From: REEB95 sp035632055
GTDB taxonomy: Bacteria > Pseudomonadota > Alphaproteobacteria > ATCC43930 > CGMCC-115725
Direction: 5' to 3'
Assembly (NCBI GenBank): GCA_035632055.1
Contig: DASQHO010000003.1
Location: 1 to 25,820 of the forward strand
DNA length: 25,820 bases
Positions 1-10,742 of this stretch are shown here, piece by piece. Numbering within the stretch: position 1 is the first letter of the stretch; each line of letters opens with the position of its first letter. A program made the position numbers and the translations under genes. Below the pieces are notes generated by a model, which did not search any database, had not been told where the DNA came from, and saw only the letters and a list, made by a program, of their open reading frames with translations.

Positions 1-125
1 CCGCCGCCGACAGTGCGCGCCGCGCGTTGTTCAACCCGACCTGTCAGCCGCTCAAACTTCCGCCACAAAAATATGACCAATGGCAGATATTCACCATAAC
101 CTTTGATCCCAAGGACCTTTCATGA
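1..125 (+). CDS. tolA: TolA, C-terminal end (partial, 5' end outside window)
   Basis: Reading from base 3 gives an open frame of 40 residues ending at the TGA at 123-125. It contains ARRALFNPTCQPLKLPP and YDQWQIFTITFDPKDLS, which match the usual end of alphaproteobacterial TolA (the C-terminal domain that binds Pal/TolB in the periplasm). TolA is the inner-membrane-anchored, periplasm-spanning link of the Tol-Pal system. Its stop overlaps the tolB start as ATGA (122-125), the usual sign of translational coupling in this operon. The fragment is too short for a standard ORF length cut-off, so identification rests on this tail plus position directly before tolB. Confidence 0.85.
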   Translation, partial: AADSARRALFNPTCQPLKLPPQKYDQWQIFTITFDPKDLS

Positions 126-1441
126 AACATCTGCTCCGCCCATTCGTCCTTCTGATACTCGCTGCCGTATGCGCTCTGCCGCTGCCGGCGCGCGCCGAAC
201 TCCATATCGACATTACGCGCGGCAAGATCGAGCCGCTGCCGATTGCGATCCCGGCGTTTTCCGGCGGCGCCTCGGCGGCGAACGACATCACCCAAGTGGT
301 ATCGGCGGACCTCGAACGCTCCGGCCTCTTCAAGCCGATTGATCCGCAGGCCTTCGTCGACAAGGATCCGGCATCGCACATTCCGCCGAATTATGGCGAC
401 TGGCGGGTGATCAATGCCCAGGCGCTGTTGACTGGCACTGCGACGCAGATGCCCGATGGCCGGCTCGAGGTCGAGTTCCGATTGTGGGACGTGTTCGCGC
501 AGCAGCAGCTCACCGGCCTGCGCTACACCACGACAGCGTCCAACTGGCGACGCATCGCGCACATCATCGCTGACGCCATCTATAAGCGGATAACCGGCGA
601 AGACGGCTATTTCGACAGCCGTATTGTCTACATCGCCGAGAGCGGCCCGCTCGACCATCGCGTCAAGCGGCTCGCCATCATGGATCAGGACGGCGCCAAC
701 AACCGTTATCTCACTGACGGTCGCGCGCTGGTGTTGACGCCGCGCTTCTCACCATCGACGCAAGAGATCACCTATCTCTCCTACGCGCGCGGTACGCCGC
801 GGGTCTATCTGTTCAACATCGATACCGGACAGCAGGAGGTGCTCGGCGATTTCCCCGGCATGACCTTCGCGCCGCGCTTCTCGCCTGATGGTAATCGGGT
901 GATCATGAGTCTTTCGGTTCGCGGCGAGAGCCAGATTTATACGCTCGACTTGCGCACGCGGCGCGCGGTTCAGATTACCAACACCGAGGCGATTGACACG
1001 TCACCGTGCTATTCACCCGACGGTCAGCACATCGTGTTCAATTCGGACCGCGGCGGTTCGCAGCAGCTTTATGTGATGAATGCTGACGGCGGCAATGTTC
1101 ATCGCATCAGTTTCGGCTCCGGCCGTTACGGTACGCCGGTGTGGTCCCCGCGCGGCGATCTCATCGCGTTTACGAAGATCGACAACGGTCAGTTTTATAT
1201 CGGCGTCATGCATCCGGATGGTTCTGGTGAACGGTTGCTGACCAGCGGCTTCCTCGTCGAAGGACCGAGTTGGGCGCCCAATGGGCGGGTGCTGATTTAT
1301 TTCCGGCAGACCGCCGCCGATGCGCGCGGCCGCGGTGCGTCGAGCCGCCTCTACACCATCGATCTGACCGGTTACAACGAACGCGAAGTCGTCACACCGG
1401 CGGATGCCTCCGATCCGGCTTGGTCCCCCTTGCTTCCCTAA
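122..1441 (+). CDS. tolB: Tol-Pal system beta-propeller protein TolB
   Basis: Periplasmic component of the Tol-Pal envelope complex, which links to Pal and TolA and supports outer-membrane constriction during division. The 439-residue product has a Sec signal peptide (basic MKHLLRP, a hydrophobic core and a cleavage site near ARA-E at about residue 25). An N-terminal alpha/beta domain runs to about residue 170. It is followed by beta-propeller blades carrying the repeated signatures FSPDG, YSPDGQHIVF and WSPRGDLIAF. Length is typical of the family. The ATG at 122 overlaps the tolA stop. A 130-bp gap with its own possible promoter separates it from pal, so pal may also be transcribed independently. 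Confidence 0.97.
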   Translation: MKHLLRPFVLLILAAVCALPLPARAELHIDITRGKIEPLPIAIPAFSGGASAANDITQVVSADLERSGLFKPIDPQAFVDKDPASHIPPNYGDWRVINAQALLTGTATQMPDGRLEVEFRLWDVFAQQQLTGLRYTTTASNWRRIAHIIADAIYKRITGEDGYFDSRIVYIAESGPLDHRVKRLAIMDQDGANNRYLTDGRALVLTPRFSPSTQEITYLSYARGTPRVYLFNIDTGQQEVLGDFPGMTFAPRFSPDGNRVIMSLSVRGESQIYTLDLRTRRAVQITNTEAIDTSPCYSPDGQHIVFNSDRGGSQQLYVMNADGGNVHRISFGSGRYGTPVWSPRGDLIAFTKIDNGQFYIGVMHPDGSGERLLTSGFLVEGPSWAPNGRVLIYFRQTAADARGRGASSRLYTIDLTGYNEREVVTPADASDPAWSPLLP

Positions 1442-1459
1442 CAACCCCAGGGCTATAGT
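1430..1459 (+). promoter_or_regulatory. Possible sigma70-type promoter for pal
   Basis: TTGCTT at 1430-1435 and TATAGT at 1454-1459 are separated by 18 bp. The -10 element matches the consensus at five of six positions, but the -35 matches only at TTG. It lies at the tolB-pal junction, which is where a separate pal promoter would be expected. This is sequence matching only. Confidence 0.35.
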
Positions 1460-1539
1460 CGCCTCGAATTCATCAAGCGCTACGGGCCAGAAATTACGTG
1501 GTCCCGGGTGTGTGAGAGGGGGCCCCTCCGGGCACTGCC

Positions 1540-1553
1540 ATCACGATCGTGAT
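1540..1553. promoter_or_regulatory. 14-bp perfect palindrome upstream of pal
   Basis: ATCACGATCGTGAT is a perfect inverted repeat. It sits just before the AGGAG ribosome binding site (1561-1565) and ends 18 bp before the pal ATG. It could be a protein operator or a small RNA hairpin near the ribosome site. It has no T-tract, so it is not a terminator. Function is unknown. Confidence 0.35.
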
Positions 1554-1571
1554 TCCAAAAAGGAGCGGAAA

Positions 1572-2045
1572 ATGAATTTAAGGTCACTTTGTGTGATCGC
1601 TGCGATGTTGTTCTTGGCGGCCTGTCAGAGCTCACCGCAGTCCGGCGCCAATGCAGGTGGCAACGCGAATGCGACTTCGACTGTGGCGCCTGGTTCGCGC
1701 GAGGACTTTGTACAGAATGTCGGCGACCGGGTGTTCTTCGATTTCGACAAATCCGATATCAAGCCGGAAGGCCGACAGACTCTCGAGCGCCAGGCGGCTT
1801 GGCTGAAGAAATACGCGAACGTGAAGGTGACCGTCGAAGGCCACTGCGACGATCGCGGCACGCGCGAATATAACTTGGCGCTCGGCGCTCGTCGCGCCAA
1901 CGCCGTGAAGCGCGCGCTGGTCGCTCTCGGCGTCGACGCCAACCGCATCACGACGATCAGCTATGGCAAGGAACGTCCGGCGGTGATCGGCGATAACGAA
2001 GCGGCGTGGGCGCAAAATCGCCGCGGCGTGACCGTCGTTCAGTAA
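1572..2045 (+). CDS. pal: Peptidoglycan-associated lipoprotein Pal
   Basis: Outer-membrane lipoprotein that binds peptidoglycan and interacts with TolB and TolA. The 157-residue product has a type II signal peptide with lipobox LAAC (lipidated Cys18). A low-complexity Ser/Gly/Asn linker runs to about residue 42, followed by an OmpA-like peptidoglycan-binding domain. In that domain FFDFDKSDI opens the fold, and GHCDDRGTREYNLALGARRA carries the Asp93 and Arg108 expected to bind diaminopimelate. The ATG at 1572 is preceded by AGGAG at 6-bp spacing and begins exactly at the signal peptide, so the longer upstream open frame is not used. A strong terminator follows the gene. Confidence 0.97.
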   Translation: MNLRSLCVIAAMLFLAACQSSPQSGANAGGNANATSTVAPGSREDFVQNVGDRVFFDFDKSDIKPEGRQTLERQAAWLKKYANVKVTVEGHCDDRGTREYNLALGARRANAVKRALVALGVDANRITTISYGKERPAVIGDNEAAWAQNRRGVTVVQ

Positions 2046-2074
2046 CGGACCGAGACGTTCGATCGGACCACGGA

Positions 2075-2130
2075 GCGCCTGCTTCCTACCGGCGACAAAT
2101 CAGTCGCGGAGGAGCAGGCGCCCTTTTTTT
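2075..2130 (+). terminator. Rho-independent terminator after pal
   Basis: The perfect 9-bp arms GCGCCTGCT (2075-2083) and AGCAGGCGC (2113-2121) are followed by CC and seven T. The enclosed segment contains a second inner stem (GCGAC with GTCGC), making a branched or extended hairpin. It would end the tolA-tolB-pal transcript. It lies 48 bp before cpoB, so cpoB and tilS would need read-through or a further promoter. Confidence 0.85.
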
Positions 2131-2177
2131 GCCCTAATGCTCGATCATCACTGTTGACGCCAAGGACCGCAGCCGTG

Positions 2178-3029
2178 ATGCGCTTCCGGATCATCGTGTT
2201 CGCGCTTGCTGCGCTGGTGGGATCAATTCCGGCCGCGCCGGCGCAAAATACGGGCGACACCGCCGCGTTGAGCGACCGGCTGGACCGGATGCAGCGGGAT
2301 CTCGACGCACTGCAGCGCCAAGTCTATCGCGGCGGCACACCAGCGCCAGCGACTGCCGGTAGTGCGGCGCCGGAGACCTCGGGACCGAGTGCCTTGCAAG
2401 CCGAAGACCGCATGACGCAGCTCGAAGAGGAGATGCGCGATCTCAACGGTAAGCTCGAAGTCATCAACAACGAGATCAGCCAGCTGAACGCACGGGTCGA
2501 CAAGTTGTCGAGCGATGTCGACATGCGGTTGAGCGCGCTCGAGCATGGCGGCGCAACGACTAGTGCCAACGGCTCGCTGCCGCCAGCCGCGGGCGGCGGC
2601 CGTGAAACCCAGGCGAATGCGGCGCCGGCGACCGGTGCTCCGGCGGCGACACCCAACGAGCAATATGACGCTGCGTTTGCGCTGTTGCGCCGCGCAGATT
2701 ATCCGGGCGCCGAACAGGCGCTGCGCGCCTTCGTCGCCCAGCATCCGAAGGATCCGCTTGCCGGCAACGCTCAATATTGGTTGGGCGAGACGTTTTACGT
2801 GCGCAAGAACTGGAAGGATGCCGCCATCGCCTTCGCCGAGGGCTATCAGAAATATCCGAAGAGCACCAAGGCGCCGGACGATCTGCTGAAACTCGCGATG
2901 TCGCTCGGCAACATGGGCCAGAAGGCCAATGCCTGCACGGCTATCGGGCGGCTGGAGCGCGATTTCCCGCAAATGCCGGCCAATGTCCGCGGCCCGGCAA
3001 CCGCCGAGAAGCGACACTTGGGCTGCTGA
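2178..3029 (+). CDS. cpoB: Cell division coordinator CpoB (YbgF)
   Basis: Periplasmic partner of the Tol-Pal machine that coordinates outer-membrane constriction with septal peptidoglycan synthesis. The product has about 283 residues. It begins with a Sec signal peptide (MRFRIIVFALAALVGSIPA, cleavage near APA-Q). A coiled-coil trimerisation region follows from about residue 29 to 125 (LSDRLDRMQRDLDALQRQV and LEEEMRDLNGKL). After an Ala/Pro/Gly linker, tetratricopeptide repeats run from YDAAFALLRRADYPGAEQAL to the C-terminus. ATG 2178 is chosen because it starts the signal peptide and AAGGA lies at 2162-2166; GTG 2175 and TTG 2154 are in-frame alternatives. Its stop is 4 bp before tilS. Confidence 0.93.
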   Translation: MRFRIIVFALAALVGSIPAAPAQNTGDTAALSDRLDRMQRDLDALQRQVYRGGTPAPATAGSAAPETSGPSALQAEDRMTQLEEEMRDLNGKLEVINNEISQLNARVDKLSSDVDMRLSALEHGGATTSANGSLPPAAGGGRETQANAAPATGAPAATPNEQYDAAFALLRRADYPGAEQALRAFVAQHPKDPLAGNAQYWLGETFYVRKNWKDAAIAFAEGYQKYPKSTKAPDDLLKLAMSLGNMGQKANACTAIGRLERDFPQMPANVRGPATAEKRHLGC

Positions 3030-3033
3030 CGCC

Positions 3034-4368
3034 ATGGAGGGCACCGTCGCCGGTTCGATGACGCCGCTCACCGCGGCCGAATTCGAGCGGTTGATGACGC
3101 CGTTCGCACCGTTTGAATCCGATCCGCAGCTTGCCGTCGCTTGTTCCGGCGGCGGCGACAGCATGGCACTCGCGATTCTCGCTGATCGCTGGGCACGCAC
3201 ACACGGCGGCAAGGCGACTGCGCTGATCGTCGATCATCGCCTGCGGCCGGAATCCGCGAGTGAAGCCGCTCGCGTCGGCCGTGTCCTCGCCGGTCTCGGC
3301 ATCGCCCATCGCATTCTCGTCTGCGCCGATCCGCTGCACGCCGGCAACCTCGAAGATGCGGCGCGGCGTGCGCGCTACCGATTGCTCGAGGCCTGGTGCG
3401 AAGACAACGGCGTTCTTCATCTGTTGACGGCGCATCAGCGCGACGATCAGGCGGAGACGCTGCTCATGCGTCTGGCGCGCGGCAGCGGACTCGACGGTTT
3501 GGCTGGCATCGCGCCGGTCAGTGTCCGGCGGACGTGTCGCGTGCTGCGGCCACTGTTGACGGTTCCGCCCGAACGTCTACGCGCCACTCTGCGCGAGTTC
3601 GGCGTGGCTCATGTTGAAGATCCGATGAATCGCGATCCGGCGTTTCAGCGCGTGCGGTTGCGCGCGGCGCGGACGTTCCTCGCTGACGAAGGACTGTCGA
3701 CCGAACGGCTGGTGGCCACGGCCGCGCGTCTGGCGCGTGCGCGCAGCGCGCTCGAGACGATGGTGACCGCGACATTGGCCCGCGCTGTCACGCTCGATCC
3801 GCTGGGTTACGCCCGCGTCGACGCCGGCGCGCTCAAAGCGGTACCGGCTGAGGTCGGGCTGCGGGCCCTCGCTGCCGTGCTGGCGACCGTCGGCGGTGCC
3901 GACTATCCGGTCCGGCTCGAGCAACTGGAGCGTCTGTATGAGTCATTGCCGACTGGCATCGGTGCCGGGCGGACGCTTGGCGGTTGCCAGCTGGTTGCCA
4001 AGACGGATCACGTTGTGGTGTGCCGCGAGGCGGCGGCAATTGGCGATCGGCAAGGTGCGGCGCCGGGTGCGCGACTGCGCTGGGACGGACGCTTCGCCAT
4101 CACTGTGCCGATTGATGCCCGGCCGGGCCTATCGGTAGGGCCCCTTGGTAACGACGGCGCCGCGCGCCGAGCGGCTGCGGGTTTTAGCTGCCGGCTGCCG
4201 TCGCTGGTCCGGGCGACATTACCCGCCCTGTTCGATGCCGAAGGCCTGGCAGCGGTACCGCCGCTCGGCTGGTGCCGGCCGGAAATTGATGCCCGCCTTG
4301 CCGGTCGTGAAATCGCCGTTTTTGCCCCCTTAAGGCCGCTGTCGGGCCTTTGGGTAACAGTTGTTTAA
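3034..4368 (+). CDS. tilS: tRNA(Ile)-lysidine synthetase TilS
   Basis: Ligates lysine to C34 of the CAU-anticodon tRNA-Ile using ATP, changing both codon and amino-acid identity. This is an essential cytoplasmic step. The 444-residue product has the PP-loop ATP motif SGGGDS at residues 38-43. The TilS signature HQRDDQAETLLMRLARGSG lies near residues 131-149, followed by the specificity region. The start ATG 3034 lies 4 bp after cpoB; a second in-frame ATG at 3058 would remove eight residues before the conserved core. Length is at the upper end for alphaproteobacterial TilS. It is placed between cpoB and ftsH, an order common in this class. Confidence 0.94.
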   Translation: MEGTVAGSMTPLTAAEFERLMTPFAPFESDPQLAVACSGGGDSMALAILADRWARTHGGKATALIVDHRLRPESASEAARVGRVLAGLGIAHRILVCADPLHAGNLEDAARRARYRLLEAWCEDNGVLHLLTAHQRDDQAETLLMRLARGSGLDGLAGIAPVSVRRTCRVLRPLLTVPPERLRATLREFGVAHVEDPMNRDPAFQRVRLRAARTFLADEGLSTERLVATAARLARARSALETMVTATLARAVTLDPLGYARVDAGALKAVPAEVGLRALAAVLATVGGADYPVRLEQLERLYESLPTGIGAGRTLGGCQLVAKTDHVVVCREAAAIGDRQGAAPGARLRWDGRFAITVPIDARPGLSVGPLGNDGAARRAAAGFSCRLPSLVRATLPALFDAEGLAAVPPLGWCRPEIDARLAGREIAVFAPLRPLSGLWVTVV

Positions 4369-4459
4369 GTGCAAAGTCATCTTATGTAGTAACATCGAGC
4401 GGCGAGGGGGCGGGGTATCCGGCCCTGGGGCCTGGAGAGCAATAGGCTGCCGGCTCGGC

Positions 4460-4479
4460 ATGGAAGGGCCTTTGGACTC

Positions 4480-4483
<4 letters not shown>
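4460..4483 (+). other. Possible 7-codon leader minicistron overlapping the ftsH start
   Basis: ATG 4460 opens MEGPLDS and stops at TGA 4481-4483, which overlaps the ftsH GTG (4480-4482) as GTGA. It is in a different frame from ftsH. Such an arrangement can couple re-initiation to the main gene. No convincing ribosome binding site precedes the ATG, so it may be chance. Confidence 0.2.
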
Positions 4484-6426
<1,943 letters not shown>

Positions 6427-6448
6427 AGCCGGCCGCGCTTCAGGGGGT

Positions 6449-7821
<1,373 letters not shown>

Positions 7822-7825
<4 letters not shown>

Positions 7826-8679
7826 CCGGCCGCGTGCTCATCGTTGCCGGCTCGGATTCCTCTGCCGGCGCGGGCATCCAGGCCGATCTCAAGACCATCT
7901 CGGCGTTGGGCGGCTACGCCACTACGGCCATTACGGCGCTTACTGCACAGAATACGCTGGGCGTTGCCGGCGTATTGGCGGTGGGACCCGATTTCGTCCG
8001 TCGGCAGATCGAAGCCGCGCTGTCCGATATTGGCGCCGATGCGATCAAGACGGGCATGCTGGTCGATGCCGCGGTGGTCGAAACCGTGGCCGATGCGCTC
8101 GAAGCGATGGCACCGGATGTGCCGCTGGTCATCGATCCGGTGATCGCCTCTACCAGTGGCACCGTGCTACTCGATGAGCCCGGCGTCGAACGGCTGAAAC
8201 GCCGCCTGATCGCGCGTGCCGCAGTGGTGACGCCGAATATGCCCGAGGCGGCCATGCTCACCGGTCTGACGGTCGCCGATCTCGATGGCATGCGCCGCGC
8301 CGCCGATGCGTTGCTTCGTCTCGGGGCGCACGCAGTGATCGTGAAAGGCGGCCATTTGCCAGGCAAGGTGCTGACTGATCTGGTCATGACTGCACGCGAA
8401 AGCTTCACATTGCGGGCGGCGCGTCAGACGACGCGTGCAACCCATGGCACCGGCTGTACCTATGCTTCGGCTATCGCCGTTGGTCTGGCGCAAGGCTTGA
8501 CGCTCCGGCGGGCGGTCGAGCGCGCGCACGCTTTTGTGCAGCAGGCGATCCGCAACGCACCGGGATTGGGCCGCGGCCGCGGACCGATGAGTCACGCGCC
8601 GCTCCCGCAACGCAAGACGAAAGGAAATCATGTCCGACGCCATCGCCTACGCCGACGAACCCGCCCTCGGCGTCGATGA
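7822..8679 (+). CDS. thiD: Hydroxymethylpyrimidine/phosphomethylpyrimidine kinase ThiD
   Basis: Phosphorylates HMP and HMP-phosphate to HMP-pyrophosphate for thiamine synthesis. The 285-residue product has the ribokinase-like N-terminal GSDSSAGAGIQADLKT and the substrate region ITALTAQNT. VTPNMPEAAMLTG follows, and the catalytic anion hole GTGCT (about 208-212) is intact. It overlaps glmM by 4 bp. The last roughly 30 residues (from RGPMSHAP onward) are Arg-rich, look unlike the family, and the final 50 bases overlap the start of the downstream acetyltransferase gene. The tail may therefore be a natural extension with little function, or a shifted end of the gene. Confidence 0.94.
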
Positions 8680-9040
8680 ATTCATCGACGTTCTGCGGCG
8701 CTCGACTTTGGCCGAACGGCGGCCGGTCGACGATCGCGACCGCATCGCGCGTATGCTGGCACAGGCCGATATCCGGCTTTGCGCGCGCAACGCCAAGGGC
8801 CTGCTGGTCGGCGTCGCGCGCTCGCTCACCGATTTCGCCTATTGCTGCTATCTCTCGGACCTTGCGGTCGATACGGACTTTCAGCGGCGCGGCATCGGCA
8901 AGGAATTAATCGGCCGAACGCACGCCATCGCCGGTCTCGATACAACCTTAATCCTGCTCTCGGCACCCAAGGCGATGAGTTATTACCCGCACATTGGCCT
9001 GGCCCGCTCGGAACGTGCATTCACCATCGCTCGGGGCTGA
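8630..9040 (+). CDS. GNAT-family N-acetyltransferase
   Basis: Probable acetyl-CoA-dependent acyltransferase of unknown substrate. The product is 136 residues, short but complete for a single GNAT fold. It shows the beta4 segment YLSDLAVDTDF followed by the acetyl-CoA pyrophosphate loop QRRGIGKELI (85-94), the motif A signature. The tail YYPHIGLARSERAFTI matches the typical end of small GNAT proteins. ATG 8630 has GAAAGGA a few bases upstream. The start lies inside the last 50 bases of thiD in another frame, so the two are likely co-transcribed. No substrate can be inferred. Confidence 0.85.
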   Translation: MSDAIAYADEPALGVDEFIDVLRRSTLAERRPVDDRDRIARMLAQADIRLCARNAKGLLVGVARSLTDFAYCCYLSDLAVDTDFQRRGIGKELIGRTHAIAGLDTTLILLSAPKAMSYYPHIGLARSERAFTIARG

Positions 9041-9075
9041 GCTAAATTGCCGCGCGCGTCGACAGGGGGAGGGCG

Positions 9076-9525
9076 ATGGCAGAACGCTATTTCGACGATT
9101 TCAAGGTCGGCGACAAATTCACGACCGCGACCAAGACCGTCACAGAAGCGATGATCGTCGAATTCGCCAAGGTCTACGATCCACAGCTGTTCCATATCGA
9201 TCCAGCGGCGGCACAACGGACACATTTCGGCGGCCTCATCGCCAGCGGTTTCCAGACGCTCGCGCTCGGCTTTCGCTTGATCTGGGACACCGGCGTCTTC
9301 GCCGCGTGCAGCATGGGATCGCCCGGGTTCGATGAGCTGCGCTGGCTCAAGCCGGTGCGGCCGGGCGATACGCTGTGCGTCGAGATGGAGGTCACCGAAA
9401 GCCGCCCGTCGCAGTCGAAGCCCGATCGCGGCATCATGCGCGCCGCCTACCGCTATCTGAATCAGAACGGCGACGCGGTGCTGACATTCAACTCAATGCA
9501 CCTGCTACGCCGCCGCCCGGCCTAA
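9076..9525 (+). CDS. MaoC-family hot-dog dehydratase/hydratase
   Basis: Single hot-dog domain of 149 residues resembling (R)-specific enoyl-CoA hydratases and MaoC-like dehydratases. The hydratase motif is visible as VYDPQLFHIDPAAA, with the catalytic Asp35 and His40, followed by FGGLIASGFQT. A later segment, LRWLKPVRPGDTLCVEMEV, is the usual overhang and strand pattern of the family. AGGGGGAGGG precedes the ATG. Likely role is hydration or dehydration of acyl-CoA thioesters, but the substrate is not readable. Its stop codon overlaps the stop of the convergent persulfide dioxygenase gene at 9522-9525. Confidence 0.88.
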   Translation: MAERYFDDFKVGDKFTTATKTVTEAMIVEFAKVYDPQLFHIDPAAAQRTHFGGLIASGFQTLALGFRLIWDTGVFAACSMGSPGFDELRWLKPVRPGDTLCVEMEVTESRPSQSKPDRGIMRAAYRYLNQNGDAVLTFNSMHLLRRRPA

Positions 9526-10565
9526 CGGCATTCAACCGTTGATCCGCCGGCCTTCTTCCAGGCGTCGATGCCGCCGTGAATGTGGCTTGCTCGCGACAGG
9601 CCGGCCGAATGCGCGGCCTGTACTGCCATCGCCGAGCGCTCGCCAAAAGCGCAATAGAATACCAGATCGCGCCCGGTCGCCTGCGAGAGCTCGAACAGCA
9701 CGCCGCCCGGATTGATATTTGCTGCCAAATCGCGATACGGCGCATGCAATGCTCCGGGGATTGCACCATGCTGCCGACGTTCACGCGTTTCGCGCAGATC
9801 GACCAACACGATGCTGGGCCGTTTAGGCAGCGCCAGGGCATCCTTCGCCAAAATACCGAAGCCTTCGGCGAGCAGCTTTTCTTGCGCCAGACCAACGTGC
9901 ACGTTTCTGGGGACCGCCACGTCCATCATCTTGGGATTTGCGAGCTTTAACTCGGCCATGATTGCCGCGTATTCCTCGGCCGAACGAGCCTTGAGGCGTG
10001 GGTTGAAGGCGCGTTCTTCGCCGACGGTCGAAACCATCTCGCCCTTGTAGTCATGCGCCGGATAGACCAGCGTCTCATCGGGCAGCTTAAGCAGCTTATT
10101 GAAGATCGAATTGTATTGGGCGCGAGCGTCGCCGCCCTGGAAATCGGTGCGGCCGGTGCCGCGGATGAGCAACGTGTCACCGGTGAAGACGCGGTCGCCC
10201 GCGAGGAAGCAATAGGAATCCGGCGTGTGGCCGGGAGTGTGGATCGCGGTCAGGCTTAACCCCTCGATGTCGACGCTGTCGCCGTCCGCAACCCGAATTG
10301 AGACCACGTCGGCCTGCGTTTCCTGGCCCATGACGGTGACGCAATGCGTGCGGTCGCGCAGCGCGCCGATGCCGCTTATGTGGTCGGCATGGAGGTGCGT
10401 GTCGATTGCCTTGACGAGGTTGACGTCGAGCTCCTGCAATAGCTGGAGGTACCGCTCGACGCGATCGAGCACCGGATCGATGATCAACGCCTCACCGCCG
10501 TGCCGCGATGCGAGCACGTAAGTATAGGTGCTTGATTCGCTGTCGAACAGTTGCCGGAAGATCAT
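9522..10565 (-). CDS. Persulfide dioxygenase (ETHE1-type MBL) - rhodanese fusion
   Basis: Probably oxidises glutathione persulfide to sulfite, with a fused rhodanese domain moving sulfane sulfur. The 347-residue product has a metallo-beta-lactamase fold in residues 1-240. Its THLHADH gives His57, His59, Asp61 and His62, HTPGH gives His113, FTGDTL gives Asp130 and PAHDYKG gives His171. The set His57/His113/Asp130 corresponds to the mononuclear-iron ligands of ETHE1. A rhodanese domain occupies about 250-345, with catalytic Cys305 in the loop CAFGER. ATG 10565 is preceded by GGGGGAGA. A longer in-frame start exists at 10616 but lies before the conserved N-terminus. Divergent from serC. A CstB-like variant is possible. 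Confidence 0.9.
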   Translation of the reverse strand: MIFRQLFDSESSTYTYVLASRHGGEALIIDPVLDRVERYLQLLQELDVNLVKAIDTHLHADHISGIGALRDRTHCVTVMGQETQADVVSIRVADGDSVDIEGLSLTAIHTPGHTPDSYCFLAGDRVFTGDTLLIRGTGRTDFQGGDARAQYNSIFNKLLKLPDETLVYPAHDYKGEMVSTVGEERAFNPRLKARSAEEYAAIMAELKLANPKMMDVAVPRNVHVGLAQEKLLAEGFGILAKDALALPKRPSIVLVDLRETRERRQHGAIPGALHAPYRDLAANINPGGVLFELSQATGRDLVFYCAFGERSAMAVQAAHSAGLSRASHIHGGIDAWKKAGGSTVECR

Positions 10566-10648
10566 CGGCTCTCCCCCGGTGCGACGGCATCGCCCTTTGT
10601 ATTGCAATGCTAGCACTCGGGCGCATCGGCGTATGCCGTCCCGTTGAG

Positions 10649-10660
10649 CAACTTAAGTTG
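10649..10660. promoter_or_regulatory. 12-bp perfect palindrome in the divergent region
   Basis: CAACTTAAGTTG is a perfect inverted repeat between the persulfide dioxygenase gene and serC. Its last three bases form the start of the candidate serC -35 element TTGACG. A dimeric regulator bound there could control one or both genes. The regulator is unknown. Confidence 0.35.
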
Positions 10661-10686
10661 ACGCATCACTGCCGCTCCCATAGGTT
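10658..10686 (+). promoter_or_regulatory. serC: Candidate promoter for serC
   Basis: TTGACG (10658-10663) and TAGGTT (10681-10686) are separated by 17 bp. The -35 is close to consensus, and the -10 keeps the key first, second and last positions. Transcription would start near 10693, just before the two leader hairpins. Confidence 0.45.
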
Positions 10687-10699
10687 CATCGGCGGGACA

Positions 10700-10738
10700 C
10701 GCTCCCCCAACGGAGCGCAGCTATTCTGGAAGGAATAG
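10700..10738 (+). promoter_or_regulatory. Two-hairpin serC leader covering the Shine-Dalgarno
   Basis: Hairpin 1 pairs CGCTCC (10700-10705) with GGAGCG (10712-10717). Hairpin 2 pairs CTATTC (10721-10726) with GAATAG (10733-10738) and holds the AAGGAA ribosome site of serC (ATG 10743) in its loop and 3' arm. A conserved alphaproteobacterial leader upstream of serC (the serC RNA motif) is known. The position and tandem-hairpin form here fit it, but membership must be tested with the Rfam model. The layout suggests control of translation. Confidence 0.55.
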
Positions 10739-10742
10739 GTCG

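Noticed and set aside
2223..3212. 329-codon minus-strand open frame opposite cpoB and tilS
   Set aside because: Crosses two well-supported plus-strand genes and has no recognisable motif.
4332..4350. AAGGCC/GGCCTT hairpin as a tilS terminator
   Set aside because: It is inside the tilS reading frame and followed by only three T.
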